Positions 9,044-16,937 of a stretch of DNA of 64,000 nucleotides are shown piece by piece. This stretch comes from an uncultured Pseudomonadota bacterium (GTDB taxonomy: Bacteria > Pseudomonadota > Gammaproteobacteria > Steroidobacterales > Steroidobacteraceae). Where the stretch lies: positions 44,677-108,676 of the forward strand of contig CAIYLH010000054.1 in NCBI GenBank assembly GCA_903927005.1, in the 5' to 3' direction. Under the pieces are notes generated by a model. It made no database searches and was not told where the DNA came from. It saw only the letters and a program-made list of their open reading frames with translations. Position numbers and translations under genes: made by a program. How positions within the stretch are numbered: position 1 is the first letter of the stretch; each line of letters opens with the position of its first letter.

Positions 9044-9996
9044 CCGACACGCACCCAACCGTCGTCTTCGCCTATTCCGAGGTCGGCGCTCGCTGCCTCG
9101 GCGCGCTGTTCGAGGCGGGCATTGGCGTGCGGCTGGTGGTGACGCACGAGGACGACCCGAACGAGACGCGCTGGTTCGCCTCGGTCGCTGAAGTTGCGCG
9201 TGGTGCGGGCTGCCGCGCCGTGACGCCGTCAGACCCCGCCGACCCCACGCTGCTGGCGGAGATCGCCGCGATCGACCCAGAGTTCATTTTCTCGTTCTAC
9301 TACCGGCGCATGCTGCCGCCGAGCGTACTGGGTCTCGCCCGGCGCGGCGCGTTGAACATGCATGGCTCGCTGCTGCCCAAGTACCGCGGTCGTGCGCCGA
9401 TCAACTGGGCCGTGCTGCACGGCGAGTCCGAGACCGGCGCCAGCCTGCATTACATGGTCGACAAGCCCGACGCCGGCGCACTGGTCGACCAGCAGGCCGT
9501 GCCTATCGGTCCGGACGACACCGCCATCGAGGTCGCCGACCGGGTCGCGGATGCCGCCGTCACCGTGCTGCGGCGCAGCCTGCCGGGGCTGCTGGCAGGC
9601 ACCGCCACCACGACGCCGCTGGATCTGTCGAAAGGCTCCTATTTCGGCGGTCGCAAGCCGGCCGACGGCGAATTGAGCCTGGAATGGCCCGCCAAGCGCG
9701 TCCACGACCTGGTGCGTGCCGTCGCCCCCCCATTCCCGGGCGCCTACCTACGGCTCGGGGATGCGATACTGCGGGTTCATCGGACACGTCGGCTGGCGGA
9801 CCCGGCCGCCGCCGAGACGGCCGACCCCTCGGTCGGCGTCGAGGACGGCGCCATCGTCGCGCTCTGCGGTGACGGCCGCCGGCTTGAGCTGGTCGATGCG
9901 CATCTGGAGGACGGGCGGCTCGATGCCGCGCGTTTTATCGAAACCTTCGGGCACGCCCGCGTGCCCACCCGCCCGCGCATCGCGGGCCCAACCTGA
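9040..9996 (+). CDS. arnA: UDP-L-Ara4N formyltransferase (stand-alone ArnA N-terminal domain)
   Basis: 318 residues. The formyl-THF transferase fold shows the catalytic Asn106, His108 (LNMHGSLLPKYRGRAPINW) and Asp144 (KPDAGALVDQ), each offset by four from N102/H104/D140 of E. coli ArnA. A C-terminal OB-like part follows. It N-formylates UDP-L-Ara4N with 10-formyl-THF so that ArnC can use it. In E. coli this activity is fused to the UDP-glucuronate decarboxylase; here the two halves are separate consecutive genes, a feature seen in some other bacteria. It overlaps arnC by 4 bases and lies 9 bases before the decarboxylase gene. Confidence 0.9.
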   Translation: MTDTHPTVVFAYSEVGARCLGALFEAGIGVRLVVTHEDDPNETRWFASVAEVARGAGCRAVTPSDPADPTLLAEIAAIDPEFIFSFYYRRMLPPSVLGLARRGALNMHGSLLPKYRGRAPINWAVLHGESETGASLHYMVDKPDAGALVDQQAVPIGPDDTAIEVADRVADAAVTVLRRSLPGLLAGTATTTPLDLSKGSYFGGRKPADGELSLEWPAKRVHDLVRAVAPPFPGAYLRLGDAILRVHRTRRLADPAAAETADPSVGVEDGAIVALCGDGRRLELVDAHLEDGRLDAARFIETFGHARVPTRPRIAGPT

Positions 9997-10005
9997 AGCG
10001 AAGCC

Positions 10006-11058
10006 ATGAAGAAAGTACTGATCCTCGGCGTCAACGGTTTCATCGGCCACCACCTGAGCCGCACGATTCTCGCCAACACCGACTGGCAGATCTGGGGCAT
10101 GGACATGCAGGACGACCGGATCAAGCCCCTCAAGGGCGATCCGCGCTTCCACTTCTTCGAGGGTGACATCACGATCAATCACGAGTGGGTGGAGTACCAC
10201 ATCCGCAAGTGCGACGTGATCCTGCCGCTGGTTGCGATAGCGACGCCGGTAACCTACGTACGCGATCCGCTGCGCGTGTTCGAGCTCGACTTCGAGGCGA
10301 ACCTGCCGCTGATCCGCCAGTGCGTGAAGTACAAGAAGCGCGTCGTGTTCCCGTCGACCTCCGAGGTCTACGGCATGAGCACTGAAGCGGAGTTCCATCC
10401 GCACACCTCACCGCTGGTCTGCGGCCCGATCGAGAAGCAGCGCTGGATCTACTCGTGCAGCAAGCAGCTGCTCGACCGCGTGATCTGGGCGCATGGCCAG
10501 CGCGACGGCCTCGACTTCACGTTGATCCGGCCGTTCAACTGGGTTGGCGGCGGGCTGGACTCGCTCGCCACGGCGAAGGAAGGCTCGAGCCGCGTCGCTA
10601 CGCAGTTCCTCGCCCACATCGCCCGCGGCGAGGACATCAGCCTGGTCGACGGCGGCGCACAGCGCCGCTGCTTCACCCACATCGATGACGGCATCGACGC
10701 GCTGGTGCGCGTGATCCGCAATGAGGGCGGCATTGCCAGCGGCAAGATTTACAACATCGGCAACCCGCGCAACGACCTGTCGATCCGCGACCTGGCCGAG
10801 CGCATGATCGCGATCGGCAAGCAGCACCCGGCTTATGCCAAGAACGCCCAGAAGGTAAAGATCAAGGAAGTCAGCTCCAACGACTTCTACGGCAAGGGCT
10901 ACCAGGACGTACAGACACGCGTGCCCTGGGTCGGCAACACCCAGGACGAGCTGGGCTGGAGCCCGAAGGGCGACATGGACTCGATCCTGAAGTCGGTGTT
11001 CGATGCCTATGCGGCCGAAGTCACCGCCGCGGCCGACCTGATCGATACGGTCGGCTGA
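10006..11058 (+). CDS. arnA: UDP-glucuronate oxidative decarboxylase (stand-alone ArnA C-terminal domain)
   Basis: 350 residues. It is an extended short-chain dehydrogenase with the NAD-binding GVNGFIGHHL at the N-terminus, the PSTSEVYG block carrying the Thr/Ser/Glu residues and the YxxxK pair (WIYSCSKQLLDR). It oxidises and decarboxylates UDP-glucuronate to UDP-4-keto-pentose, the first committed step of L-Ara4N synthesis. The sequence is close to ArnA C-terminal domains (FRPFNW-type motif RPFNWVGGGLD). It stands between the formyltransferase and arnD in the same operon. Confidence 0.92.
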   Translation: MKKVLILGVNGFIGHHLSRTILANTDWQIWGMDMQDDRIKPLKGDPRFHFFEGDITINHEWVEYHIRKCDVILPLVAIATPVTYVRDPLRVFELDFEANLPLIRQCVKYKKRVVFPSTSEVYGMSTEAEFHPHTSPLVCGPIEKQRWIYSCSKQLLDRVIWAHGQRDGLDFTLIRPFNWVGGGLDSLATAKEGSSRVATQFLAHIARGEDISLVDGGAQRRCFTHIDDGIDALVRVIRNEGGIASGKIYNIGNPRNDLSIRDLAERMIAIGKQHPAYAKNAQKVKIKEVSSNDFYGKGYQDVQTRVPWVGNTQDELGWSPKGDMDSILKSVFDAYAAEVTAAADLIDTVG

Positions 11059-11074
11059 AGCGGGCCGTCGGCTC

Positions 11075-11980
11075 GTGCAGATCGCCCTCAAGGTCGACGT
11101 CGACACGTATCGCGGCACGCTCGAGGGCGTGCCCGCGCTCGTGGCCGACCTCGGCCGCCGCGACATCACGGCAAGCTTCTACTTCAGTCTCGGCCCCGAC
11201 CACACCGGCTGGGCTTTGCGGCGCGTATTCCGTCCCGGCTTTCTCTCCAAGGTGGCGCGCACCTCGGTGGTCAGCCACTACGGCCTGCGCACACTGATGT
11301 ATGGCGTGCTGCTGCCGGGGCCACACATTGGCCGCCGCGCCGGGCATGTGCTGCGGGCGACCCGCGATGCCGGCCACGAGACCGGCATCCACTGCTATGA
11401 CCACGTCTACTGGCAGGACAACGTCGCCAGCCGCGACGCGGCGTGGACGCAGCGGCAGGTGATGCGCGCCGCTGAGGCCTATACCGAAGCGTTCGGCACC
11501 CCGGCCCGGGCGCACTGCGCGGCCGGCTGGCAGGTCAACAGCCACCTGTTCGCACTCGAAGACCGGCTCGGGCTCGACTACGCGAGCGACTCGCGCGGCA
11601 GCCATCCGTTCCTGCCGGTGATGGACGGCATCGCTGCCGCCTGCCCGCAGCTGCCGACGACGCTGCCGACGCTGGACGAACTGATCGGCGTAGACGGTAT
11701 GACCGTCGACGGTGCAATCGACCGCGTGCTCGACATGACCGCGACAGCGCCAGCGTCCGGTAGCCACGTCTTCACACTGCATGCCGAACTCGAGGGCCAG
11801 CAGTTCCGCGCGCCGTTCATGCGACTGATCGACACCTGGCGGGAGCGCGGCGTCGACGTCGGCACGATGGCGCGCCTGCGCCGCGGACTGGACGCGAGCC
11901 GACTGCCACGGCACGCCGTGGTGATGGGCGAACTGCCCGGCCGCAGCGGCCTGCTGGCGTTGCAGGGGGCCGCGGCCTGA
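11075..11980 (+). CDS. arnD: ArnD, 4-deoxy-4-formamido-L-arabinose-phosphoundecaprenol deformylase
   Basis: 301 residues from a GTG start 16 bases after the decarboxylase gene. It is a NodB-type polysaccharide-deacetylase fold beginning IALKVDVDTYRGTLEGVP, the ArnD signature with the metal/catalytic Asp pair, followed by HETGIHCYDHVYWQ with metal-binding His residues. It removes the formyl group from undecaprenyl-phosphate-L-Ara4FN at the membrane, making the last step irreversible. It is the last gene of the operon; no arnE/arnF flippase genes follow. Confidence 0.93.
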   Translation: MQIALKVDVDTYRGTLEGVPALVADLGRRDITASFYFSLGPDHTGWALRRVFRPGFLSKVARTSVVSHYGLRTLMYGVLLPGPHIGRRAGHVLRATRDAGHETGIHCYDHVYWQDNVASRDAAWTQRQVMRAAEAYTEAFGTPARAHCAAGWQVNSHLFALEDRLGLDYASDSRGSHPFLPVMDGIAAACPQLPTTLPTLDELIGVDGMTVDGAIDRVLDMTATAPASGSHVFTLHAELEGQQFRAPFMRLIDTWRERGVDVGTMARLRRGLDASRLPRHAVVMGELPGRSGLLALQGAAA

Positions 11981-12332
11981 CGTCACTGTCCGGTGCCCGG
12001 CGGCCGGGCAGCGAATGCTGCCGCGGCCACTGCGCAAGGTCGGTTCAATAACGGCCGCACCGTCCAGTACGGATCCGCGGCTTAGGCGGGCAAGCAGCAA
12101 GCGTGATGCACGGCGGCGTCCAGGACGGTCGCCCGATCGATCGACGGGCTCGCGGGTCTGCGCAAAGCGGGCGTTGGAATTCCAGTTATGATGGCCGCCA
12201 CAAGGCGCTCGTCGTCAACGCTGCCTCACGCCGCGCCTTGAATTGCCGACGCCCGCCCCCACCTCCGCCCGAACGGCCGTCCCGTTCCGGCATTCCGCCG
12301 CAACCGCTTCAGGCCGCTGGAGGATTTCGCCA
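11981..12332. other. Intergenic region between arnD and htpX
   Basis: 352 bases without a supported gene. Just after the arnD stop lies an inverted repeat TGCCCGGC-G-GCCGGGCA (11994-12010), a possible terminator hairpin without a T-run. A lone TATGAT at 12187-12192 resembles a -10 box, but I see no matching -35 at the right distance. A good Shine-Dalgarno (GGAGG) sits about 10 bases before the htpX ATG. The short ORFs here (for example 12103-12351) have no recognisable features. Confidence 0.5.
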
Positions 12333-13223
12333 ATGCGCGTACTGCTGCTGATCGTCACCAACCTCGCAGTCGTCATCCTGGCGTCGATCACGTTGAACCT
12401 GCTTGGCGTCGGCCCCTGGCTGAGCCACGCGGGACTCGACTACGGCTCGCTGGTCATCACCGGCCTCGTCTTCGGGTTCGGTGGCGCGTTCTTCTCGCTG
12501 GCGATCTCCAAGTGGAGCGCCAAGCACATGATGGGCGTGCAGCTAATCACGGCACCCCGCGACGAGCGCGAAGCCTGGCTGCTGTCGACCGTCACGCGAC
12601 TCGCCGCTGCCGCCAACATCGGCACGCCGGAAGTCGGCATCTTCGAGTCAGAGGCCCCCAACGCCTTTGCGACAGGCGCGACCCGCAACCACGCTCTGGT
12701 CGCGGTAAGCACGGGGCTGCTGGTGCAGATGGGCCGTGCCGAAGTAGAGGCAGTACTTGGTCACGAAATCACCCATGTCGCCAACGGTGACATGGTCACG
12801 CTGACGCTGGTGCAGGGAGTGGTGAACACGTTCGCGTTCGTGCTGTCGCGCATCATCGGCAGCATCATCATCGACAGCGCGCTGTCACGTGGCGAGAACA
12901 ACGAACGCCGCGGTCCCGGTATCGGCTTCTGGGTGGGCTCCATGGTCGCGCAGGTGATCCTGACGTTCCTCGGCTCGCTGGTCGTAATGTGGTTCTCACG
13001 ACGGCGCGAGTTCCGAGCAGACGCGGGCGGCGCGCACCTCGCGGGCCGCCAGTCAATGATCGCGGCGCTGCAGGCACTCAAACGCGGCGAGTCCGGCGCA
13101 CTGCCGCAGAAGCTCGAGGCGATGGGCATCGCCGGCGATGAACGCGTTGGCGGCCTGCGACGACTGATGATGAGCCACCCGCCGCTCAACGAGCGCATCG
13201 AAGCCCTGCGCAACGCCACCTGA
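12333..13223 (+). CDS. htpX: HtpX, membrane zinc metalloprotease (M48)
   Basis: Start set at the ATG at 12333 (MRVLLLIVTNLAVVILASI), preceded by GGAGG; the track version carries 30 extra residues. 296 residues: two N-terminal transmembrane helices, the HExxH zinc motif in LGHEITHVANGD, two further hydrophobic segments, then the distant Glu ligand region (SRRREFRADAGGAHLAG). HtpX is an inner-membrane endopeptidase that degrades misfolded membrane proteins together with FtsH. In enterobacteria it is under CpxR/heat-shock control; no such site was recognised here. The photolyase gene follows 52 bases later. Confidence 0.95.
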   Translation: MRVLLLIVTNLAVVILASITLNLLGVGPWLSHAGLDYGSLVITGLVFGFGGAFFSLAISKWSAKHMMGVQLITAPRDEREAWLLSTVTRLAAAANIGTPEVGIFESEAPNAFATGATRNHALVAVSTGLLVQMGRAEVEAVLGHEITHVANGDMVTLTLVQGVVNTFAFVLSRIIGSIIIDSALSRGENNERRGPGIGFWVGSMVAQVILTFLGSLVVMWFSRRREFRADAGGAHLAGRQSMIAALQALKRGESGALPQKLEAMGIAGDERVGGLRRLMMSHPPLNERIEALRNAT

Positions 13224-13275
13224 GACGAGCGGACCGCTCACGCCGTCCGCGCCGTCACCCGCCGGAGAGTTCCCG

Positions 13276-14757
13276 CTGCACACCTCGCTCGTCTGGTTCC
13301 GCCGCGATCTGCGCCTGCACGACCACCCCGCACTGACCGCCGCCCTGGAGGGCGGCGGTCGCGTGATCGCGCTGTACATCCACGCCCCGGAAGAGGAAGC
13401 ACCCTGGTCGCCGGGTGCCGCCAGCCACTGGTGGCTGCACCACAGCCTCGCTGCACTGGATGCGGAGCTGCGCCTGCGCGGGGCGCAGCTGGTCATCGCG
13501 CGCGGGCCCAGCCTTGCGACGCTGCAATCGATGGCGCAGGCGACGGGCGCGACGAGCGTGCACTGGAACCGCACCTACGAGCCTGCGCTGATTGCGCGGG
13601 ACGCCACGATCAAGTCAGCGCTGCGGGCGGCCGGACTGCAGGCCCACAGTCACGCCGGCAACCTGCTGTTCGAGCCCTGGACCGTGAAGAACGGCAGCGG
13701 CGATCCATTCCGCGTATTCACGCCCTTCTGGCGCGTCTGCCAGGGACGCCTGTCCGAAGTGGGTCCGCCACTGCCTGCGCCGGCGAAGATCCGGGCAGCG
13801 CGACCGCCCGCAGGCATCGCGCTTGCGGCGCTTGAGCTGCTGCCGCAACGGCGCTGGGACTCAGGCTTTGCCGCGCTGTGGTCGCCAGGTGAACAAGGAG
13901 CACACGCCCGCCTCAAAGAGTTCCTCGAGGACGACGCGGCGGACTATGCCGAAATGCGGGACCGCCCCGATATGGCGGGCACCTCGCGGCTCGCCGCGCA
14001 CCTGCACTTCGGCGAAATCTCGCCGCGACAGGTGCTGGCAATCTCAGCCGCCACGCTGGAGCGCGACGGGGCACGGCGCGGCACCGAGAGCTTCCTGCGC
14101 GAAGTGGGCTGGCGTGAGTTCGGCCATCACCTGCTGTACGCCTTTCCCCATACGACCGATCAGCCGATGGATGTGCGCTACACCCACTTCCAGTGGCGAC
14201 CGGACGCCGCCCTGCTGCGCGCCTGGCAGCGCGGCCAGACCGGCATCCCGCTCGTGGATGCCGGCATGCGCGAGCTGTGGCACACCGGCTGGATGCACAA
14301 CCGCGTGCGCATGGTTGCAGCCTCGTTCCTGATCAAGAACCTGCAGCAACCCTGGCTCGATGGAGCCCGCTGGTTCCACGACACGCTGGTCGACGCGGAC
14401 CTGGCGAGCAACACCGCCGGCTGGCAATGGACGGCCGGCTGCGGTGCGGATGCAGCGCCGTTCTACCGTATCTTCAACCCAGTGCTGCAGAGCGAGCGCT
14501 TCGACCCGGCGCGTGGCTACCTGCGCCGCTGGCTACCGGAACTCGCGCGACTTCCAGCCGAGTGGCTGCACCGGCCGTTCCTGGCGCCCGCAGCGGTGCT
14601 CGCCGCCGCCGGCGTCCGCCTTGGCCAGGACTACCCCGTACCGCTGGTCGACCTCGCTGGCAGCCGCGACCGTGCACTGGCGGCATGGCAGCAGATCCGC
14701 ACGCCCGCAGAGGCCCAGCCGGCGCCGGCCGCCCGGCGCCGTCCCACCCGCCGCTGA
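13276..14757 (+). CDS. phrB: Deoxyribodipyrimidine photolyase, probable CTG start
   Basis: 493 residues if translation begins at CTG 13276. The track's GTG at 13363 would delete the family's invariant N-terminal strand (LVWFRRDLRLHDHPAL), which is in frame and intact upstream. Between the last upstream in-frame stop (near 13165) and that strand there is no ATG, GTG or TTG; CTG 13276 sits 6 bases after GGAGAG. The protein then shows the antenna-binding alpha/beta domain and the FAD-binding helical domain (FLREVGWREFGHHLL, MRELWHTGWMHNRVRMV, DLASNTAGWQWTAGCG). It repairs UV cyclobutane dimers using blue light. Confidence 0.9.
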   Translation: MHTSLVWFRRDLRLHDHPALTAALEGGGRVIALYIHAPEEEAPWSPGAASHWWLHHSLAALDAELRLRGAQLVIARGPSLATLQSMAQATGATSVHWNRTYEPALIARDATIKSALRAAGLQAHSHAGNLLFEPWTVKNGSGDPFRVFTPFWRVCQGRLSEVGPPLPAPAKIRAARPPAGIALAALELLPQRRWDSGFAALWSPGEQGAHARLKEFLEDDAADYAEMRDRPDMAGTSRLAAHLHFGEISPRQVLAISAATLERDGARRGTESFLREVGWREFGHHLLYAFPHTTDQPMDVRYTHFQWRPDAALLRAWQRGQTGIPLVDAGMRELWHTGWMHNRVRMVAASFLIKNLQQPWLDGARWFHDTLVDADLASNTAGWQWTAGCGADAAPFYRIFNPVLQSERFDPARGYLRRWLPELARLPAEWLHRPFLAPAAVLAAAGVRLGQDYPVPLVDLAGSRDRALAAWQQIRTPAEAQPAPAARRRPTRR

Positions 14758-14893
14758 GCGAAGCCGGGGCAGGCCCGAGCGGCGACATCCGTCGCCGGGT
14801 GATACCCTCCGGCCGCGCAAGATCTCCATCTGCCAGAGGCCCCAGGATGCCGAGCATCGCCCCCGTTTTGACCCAGGCTCGCAGGTCGCACCC

Positions 14894-16333
14894 ATGAGGG
14901 GCGCGCCCTCCGCCGCAGCGCTGACCGCACTACGCGCCCTGCTGGGAGCGGAGGGTTGCCGCACGGACAGCGCAGACGTTGCGCGTTACCTGCAGGACCA
15001 CCGTCACCTGTACCAGGGCCTCACGCCACTGGTCGCGCGGCCGGCAGACGTCGCGGCCGTGTCGGCTGTGCTGCGATTGTGCGCAGAGCACCGCCTGGCA
15101 GTCGTCCCGCACGGCGGCAACACGAGCTACTGCGGCGGCGCGACGCCGGACGAGTCCGGCACCCAGATCGTATTGAGCCTGGAGCGACTGAACCGCGTGC
15201 GCGCCGTCGACCCGACCGGCGGCACGCTGATCGCCGAAGCCGGCTGCACGCTCGCCAGTGTTCAATCGGCCGCACAAGCCGTACGCCGGCGCTTTCCGCT
15301 CTCGCTCGGCTCTGAGGGTACCTGCCAGATCGGCGGCAACCTCTCGACCAACGCCGGCGGCACCTCGGTGCTGCGCTTCGGCATGATGCGCGACCTGGTG
15401 CTGGGCCTCGAGGTCGTACTGCCGGATGGACAGGTACTCGATCAACTGCGCGTGCTGCGCAAGGACAATACCGGCTACGACCTCAAGCAGTTGTTCCTCG
15501 GCGCCGAGGGCACGCTCGGCGTGATCACCGCGGCCGCATTGAAGATCTATTCGCAACCGGCCGATTACGCCACCGCGATGGTGGTCGTGGACGACATCGG
15601 CGCTGCGGTCGCGCTGCTCGGGCGAATTCGCGATGCATTCGGCGACCTCGTCGAGGGGTTCGAATACCTGCCGGGCGCCGCCTACCAGCTCGCCCTTGAG
15701 CACGTTCCCGGCGTCGCGGCACCCTTCGACGCCACCGTGCCCGCGCTCGTGCTGGTGGAGCTGGCGATACCACCGGCGCTGCCGGAGCTGGCCATTCGCT
15801 TCGAGGAGTTCCTGCAGGCGGAGGTCGAGGCCGGTACGCTGCGGGACGCGGCGCTTGCTCACTCCGGGCGGCAGCGCGAGGCGTTCTGGTTCCTGCGCGA
15901 GCACGTGCCACAGGCCCAGACGCGTGCCGGCGCGTCGATCAAGCACGACGTCTCGCTGCCCATCGCAAGACTGGCGGAGTTCGTGGCGCGCAGCACCGAA
16001 GCGCTCGCCCGACTGGCCCCCGGGGCCCGCATCATCGGCTACGGACACCTCGGCGATGGCAACCTCCATTACAACCTCAGTCCACCGCCGGGCGTCGCCG
16101 CCGGCTCAGCTGAGGAGAGCGCATTCCTCGCGCTGAAGCCCGCCGTGACCCGCGCAGTGCACGACCTGGTGGCTGAACTGGGCGGCAGCTTCAGTGCCGA
16201 GCATGGCGTCGGCCGGCTGAAAGTCGACGAACTGGAGCGCTACGAGGATCCGGTAGCGCTGCAACTGATGCGCCGCGTCAAGCACGCGCTGGACCCCGAG
16301 GGCCGGATGAACCCCGGCAAGGTACTGCGCTGA
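14894..16333 (+). CDS. FAD-linked D-2-hydroxyacid dehydrogenase (D-2-hydroxyglutarate / D-lactate type)
   Basis: Start at the ATG at 14894 (MRGAPSAAALTALRALLG); the track's longer ORF runs back into the photolyase. 479 residues: a PCMH-type FAD-binding domain (VVPHGGNTSYCGGATPD, NLSTNAGGTSVLRFG), then the FAD-oxidase C-terminal domain with the metal/substrate motifs GYGHLGDGNLHYN and SAEHGVGRLK. It oxidises a D-2-hydroxy acid, passing electrons to a flavoprotein or quinone acceptor. D-2-hydroxyglutarate made by SerA side activity is the common bacterial substrate, but D-lactate cannot be excluded. A GNAT gene follows after 2 bases. Confidence 0.87.
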   Translation: MRGAPSAAALTALRALLGAEGCRTDSADVARYLQDHRHLYQGLTPLVARPADVAAVSAVLRLCAEHRLAVVPHGGNTSYCGGATPDESGTQIVLSLERLNRVRAVDPTGGTLIAEAGCTLASVQSAAQAVRRRFPLSLGSEGTCQIGGNLSTNAGGTSVLRFGMMRDLVLGLEVVLPDGQVLDQLRVLRKDNTGYDLKQLFLGAEGTLGVITAAALKIYSQPADYATAMVVVDDIGAAVALLGRIRDAFGDLVEGFEYLPGAAYQLALEHVPGVAAPFDATVPALVLVELAIPPALPELAIRFEEFLQAEVEAGTLRDAALAHSGRQREAFWFLREHVPQAQTRAGASIKHDVSLPIARLAEFVARSTEALARLAPGARIIGYGHLGDGNLHYNLSPPPGVAAGSAEESAFLALKPAVTRAVHDLVAELGGSFSAEHGVGRLKVDELERYEDPVALQLMRRVKHALDPEGRMNPGKVLR

Positions 16334-16335
16334 AC

Positions 16336-16932
16336 ATGGCCAAACGACGACCTGTCACCATCGCCCTGCCGCTGACCACGCCGCGGCTGAGCGTGCGGGA
16401 GTTCGCGCGCAGCGATCTGCCCTTGCTGCGCGCGTTCAGTGATGATCCGCGGGTCCGCGAGTTCGCGCCGATCGAGAGCCGTGCGATTGCAGCGGCCGAG
16501 CGTGCCGACCAGCCGCAACGTGGGGCGCGCCGCTCGTGGGAACTGGCGGTGATCGTGCGGCGCACGGGCAAGCTGGTGGGTGCCTGCGATCTCGCCCTGG
16601 GCGCACCCGGTGAGGCAGACATCGGCTACATGCTCGCGCCCCGTCACTGGGGCCACGGCTACGCAACGGAGCTGGCGACAGCACTGGTCGCATTCGGTCT
16701 CGGCCAGCTCGCCCTCAAGCGTGTTTCGGCGATCGTCGCCATCGAGAACGATCGCTCGCGCCGCGTGCTGGAGAAGGCGGGCCTGCAGTGGGAGGGCCTG
16801 CTGCGCCGTCACGTTCGAGCCGGCGGGCGCAGCTGGGACTGCCACCGGTACGCCATAGACCGCGCCGGCTGGGCACGCGTCTTGCGCCCGGCCGCGCCGT
16901 CGCCGATCATCAGGGGAGTGAAGGAGCGCTGA
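16336..16932 (+). CDS. GNAT N-acetyltransferase, RimJ/RimL-like
   Basis: 198 residues. The RimJ-type GNAT signature begins LTTPRLSVREFARSDLPLLRAF. It is followed by the acetyl-CoA-binding stretch (IGYMLAPRHWGHGYATEL), in which the usual Q/RxxGxG/A is HWGHGYA, and by the ENDRSRRVLEKAGLQWEG block typical of protein N-terminal acetyltransferases. It starts 2 bases after the FAD dehydrogenase stop, so it is in the same transcript. The acceptor substrate is unknown. Confidence 0.85.
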   Translation: MAKRRPVTIALPLTTPRLSVREFARSDLPLLRAFSDDPRVREFAPIESRAIAAAERADQPQRGARRSWELAVIVRRTGKLVGACDLALGAPGEADIGYMLAPRHWGHGYATELATALVAFGLGQLALKRVSAIVAIENDRSRRVLEKAGLQWEGLLRRHVRAGGRSWDCHRYAIDRAGWARVLRPAAPSPIIRGVKER

Positions 16933-16937
16933 TACCC

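Noticed and set aside
12174-12192. Promoter for htpX from TTGGAA and TATGAT
   Set aside because: The two hexamers are only 7 bases apart, far from the 16-18 needed.
14930-16069. 379-residue antisense ORF opposite the FAD dehydrogenase
   Set aside because: Shadow of a clearly coding plus-strand gene; sequence without domains.
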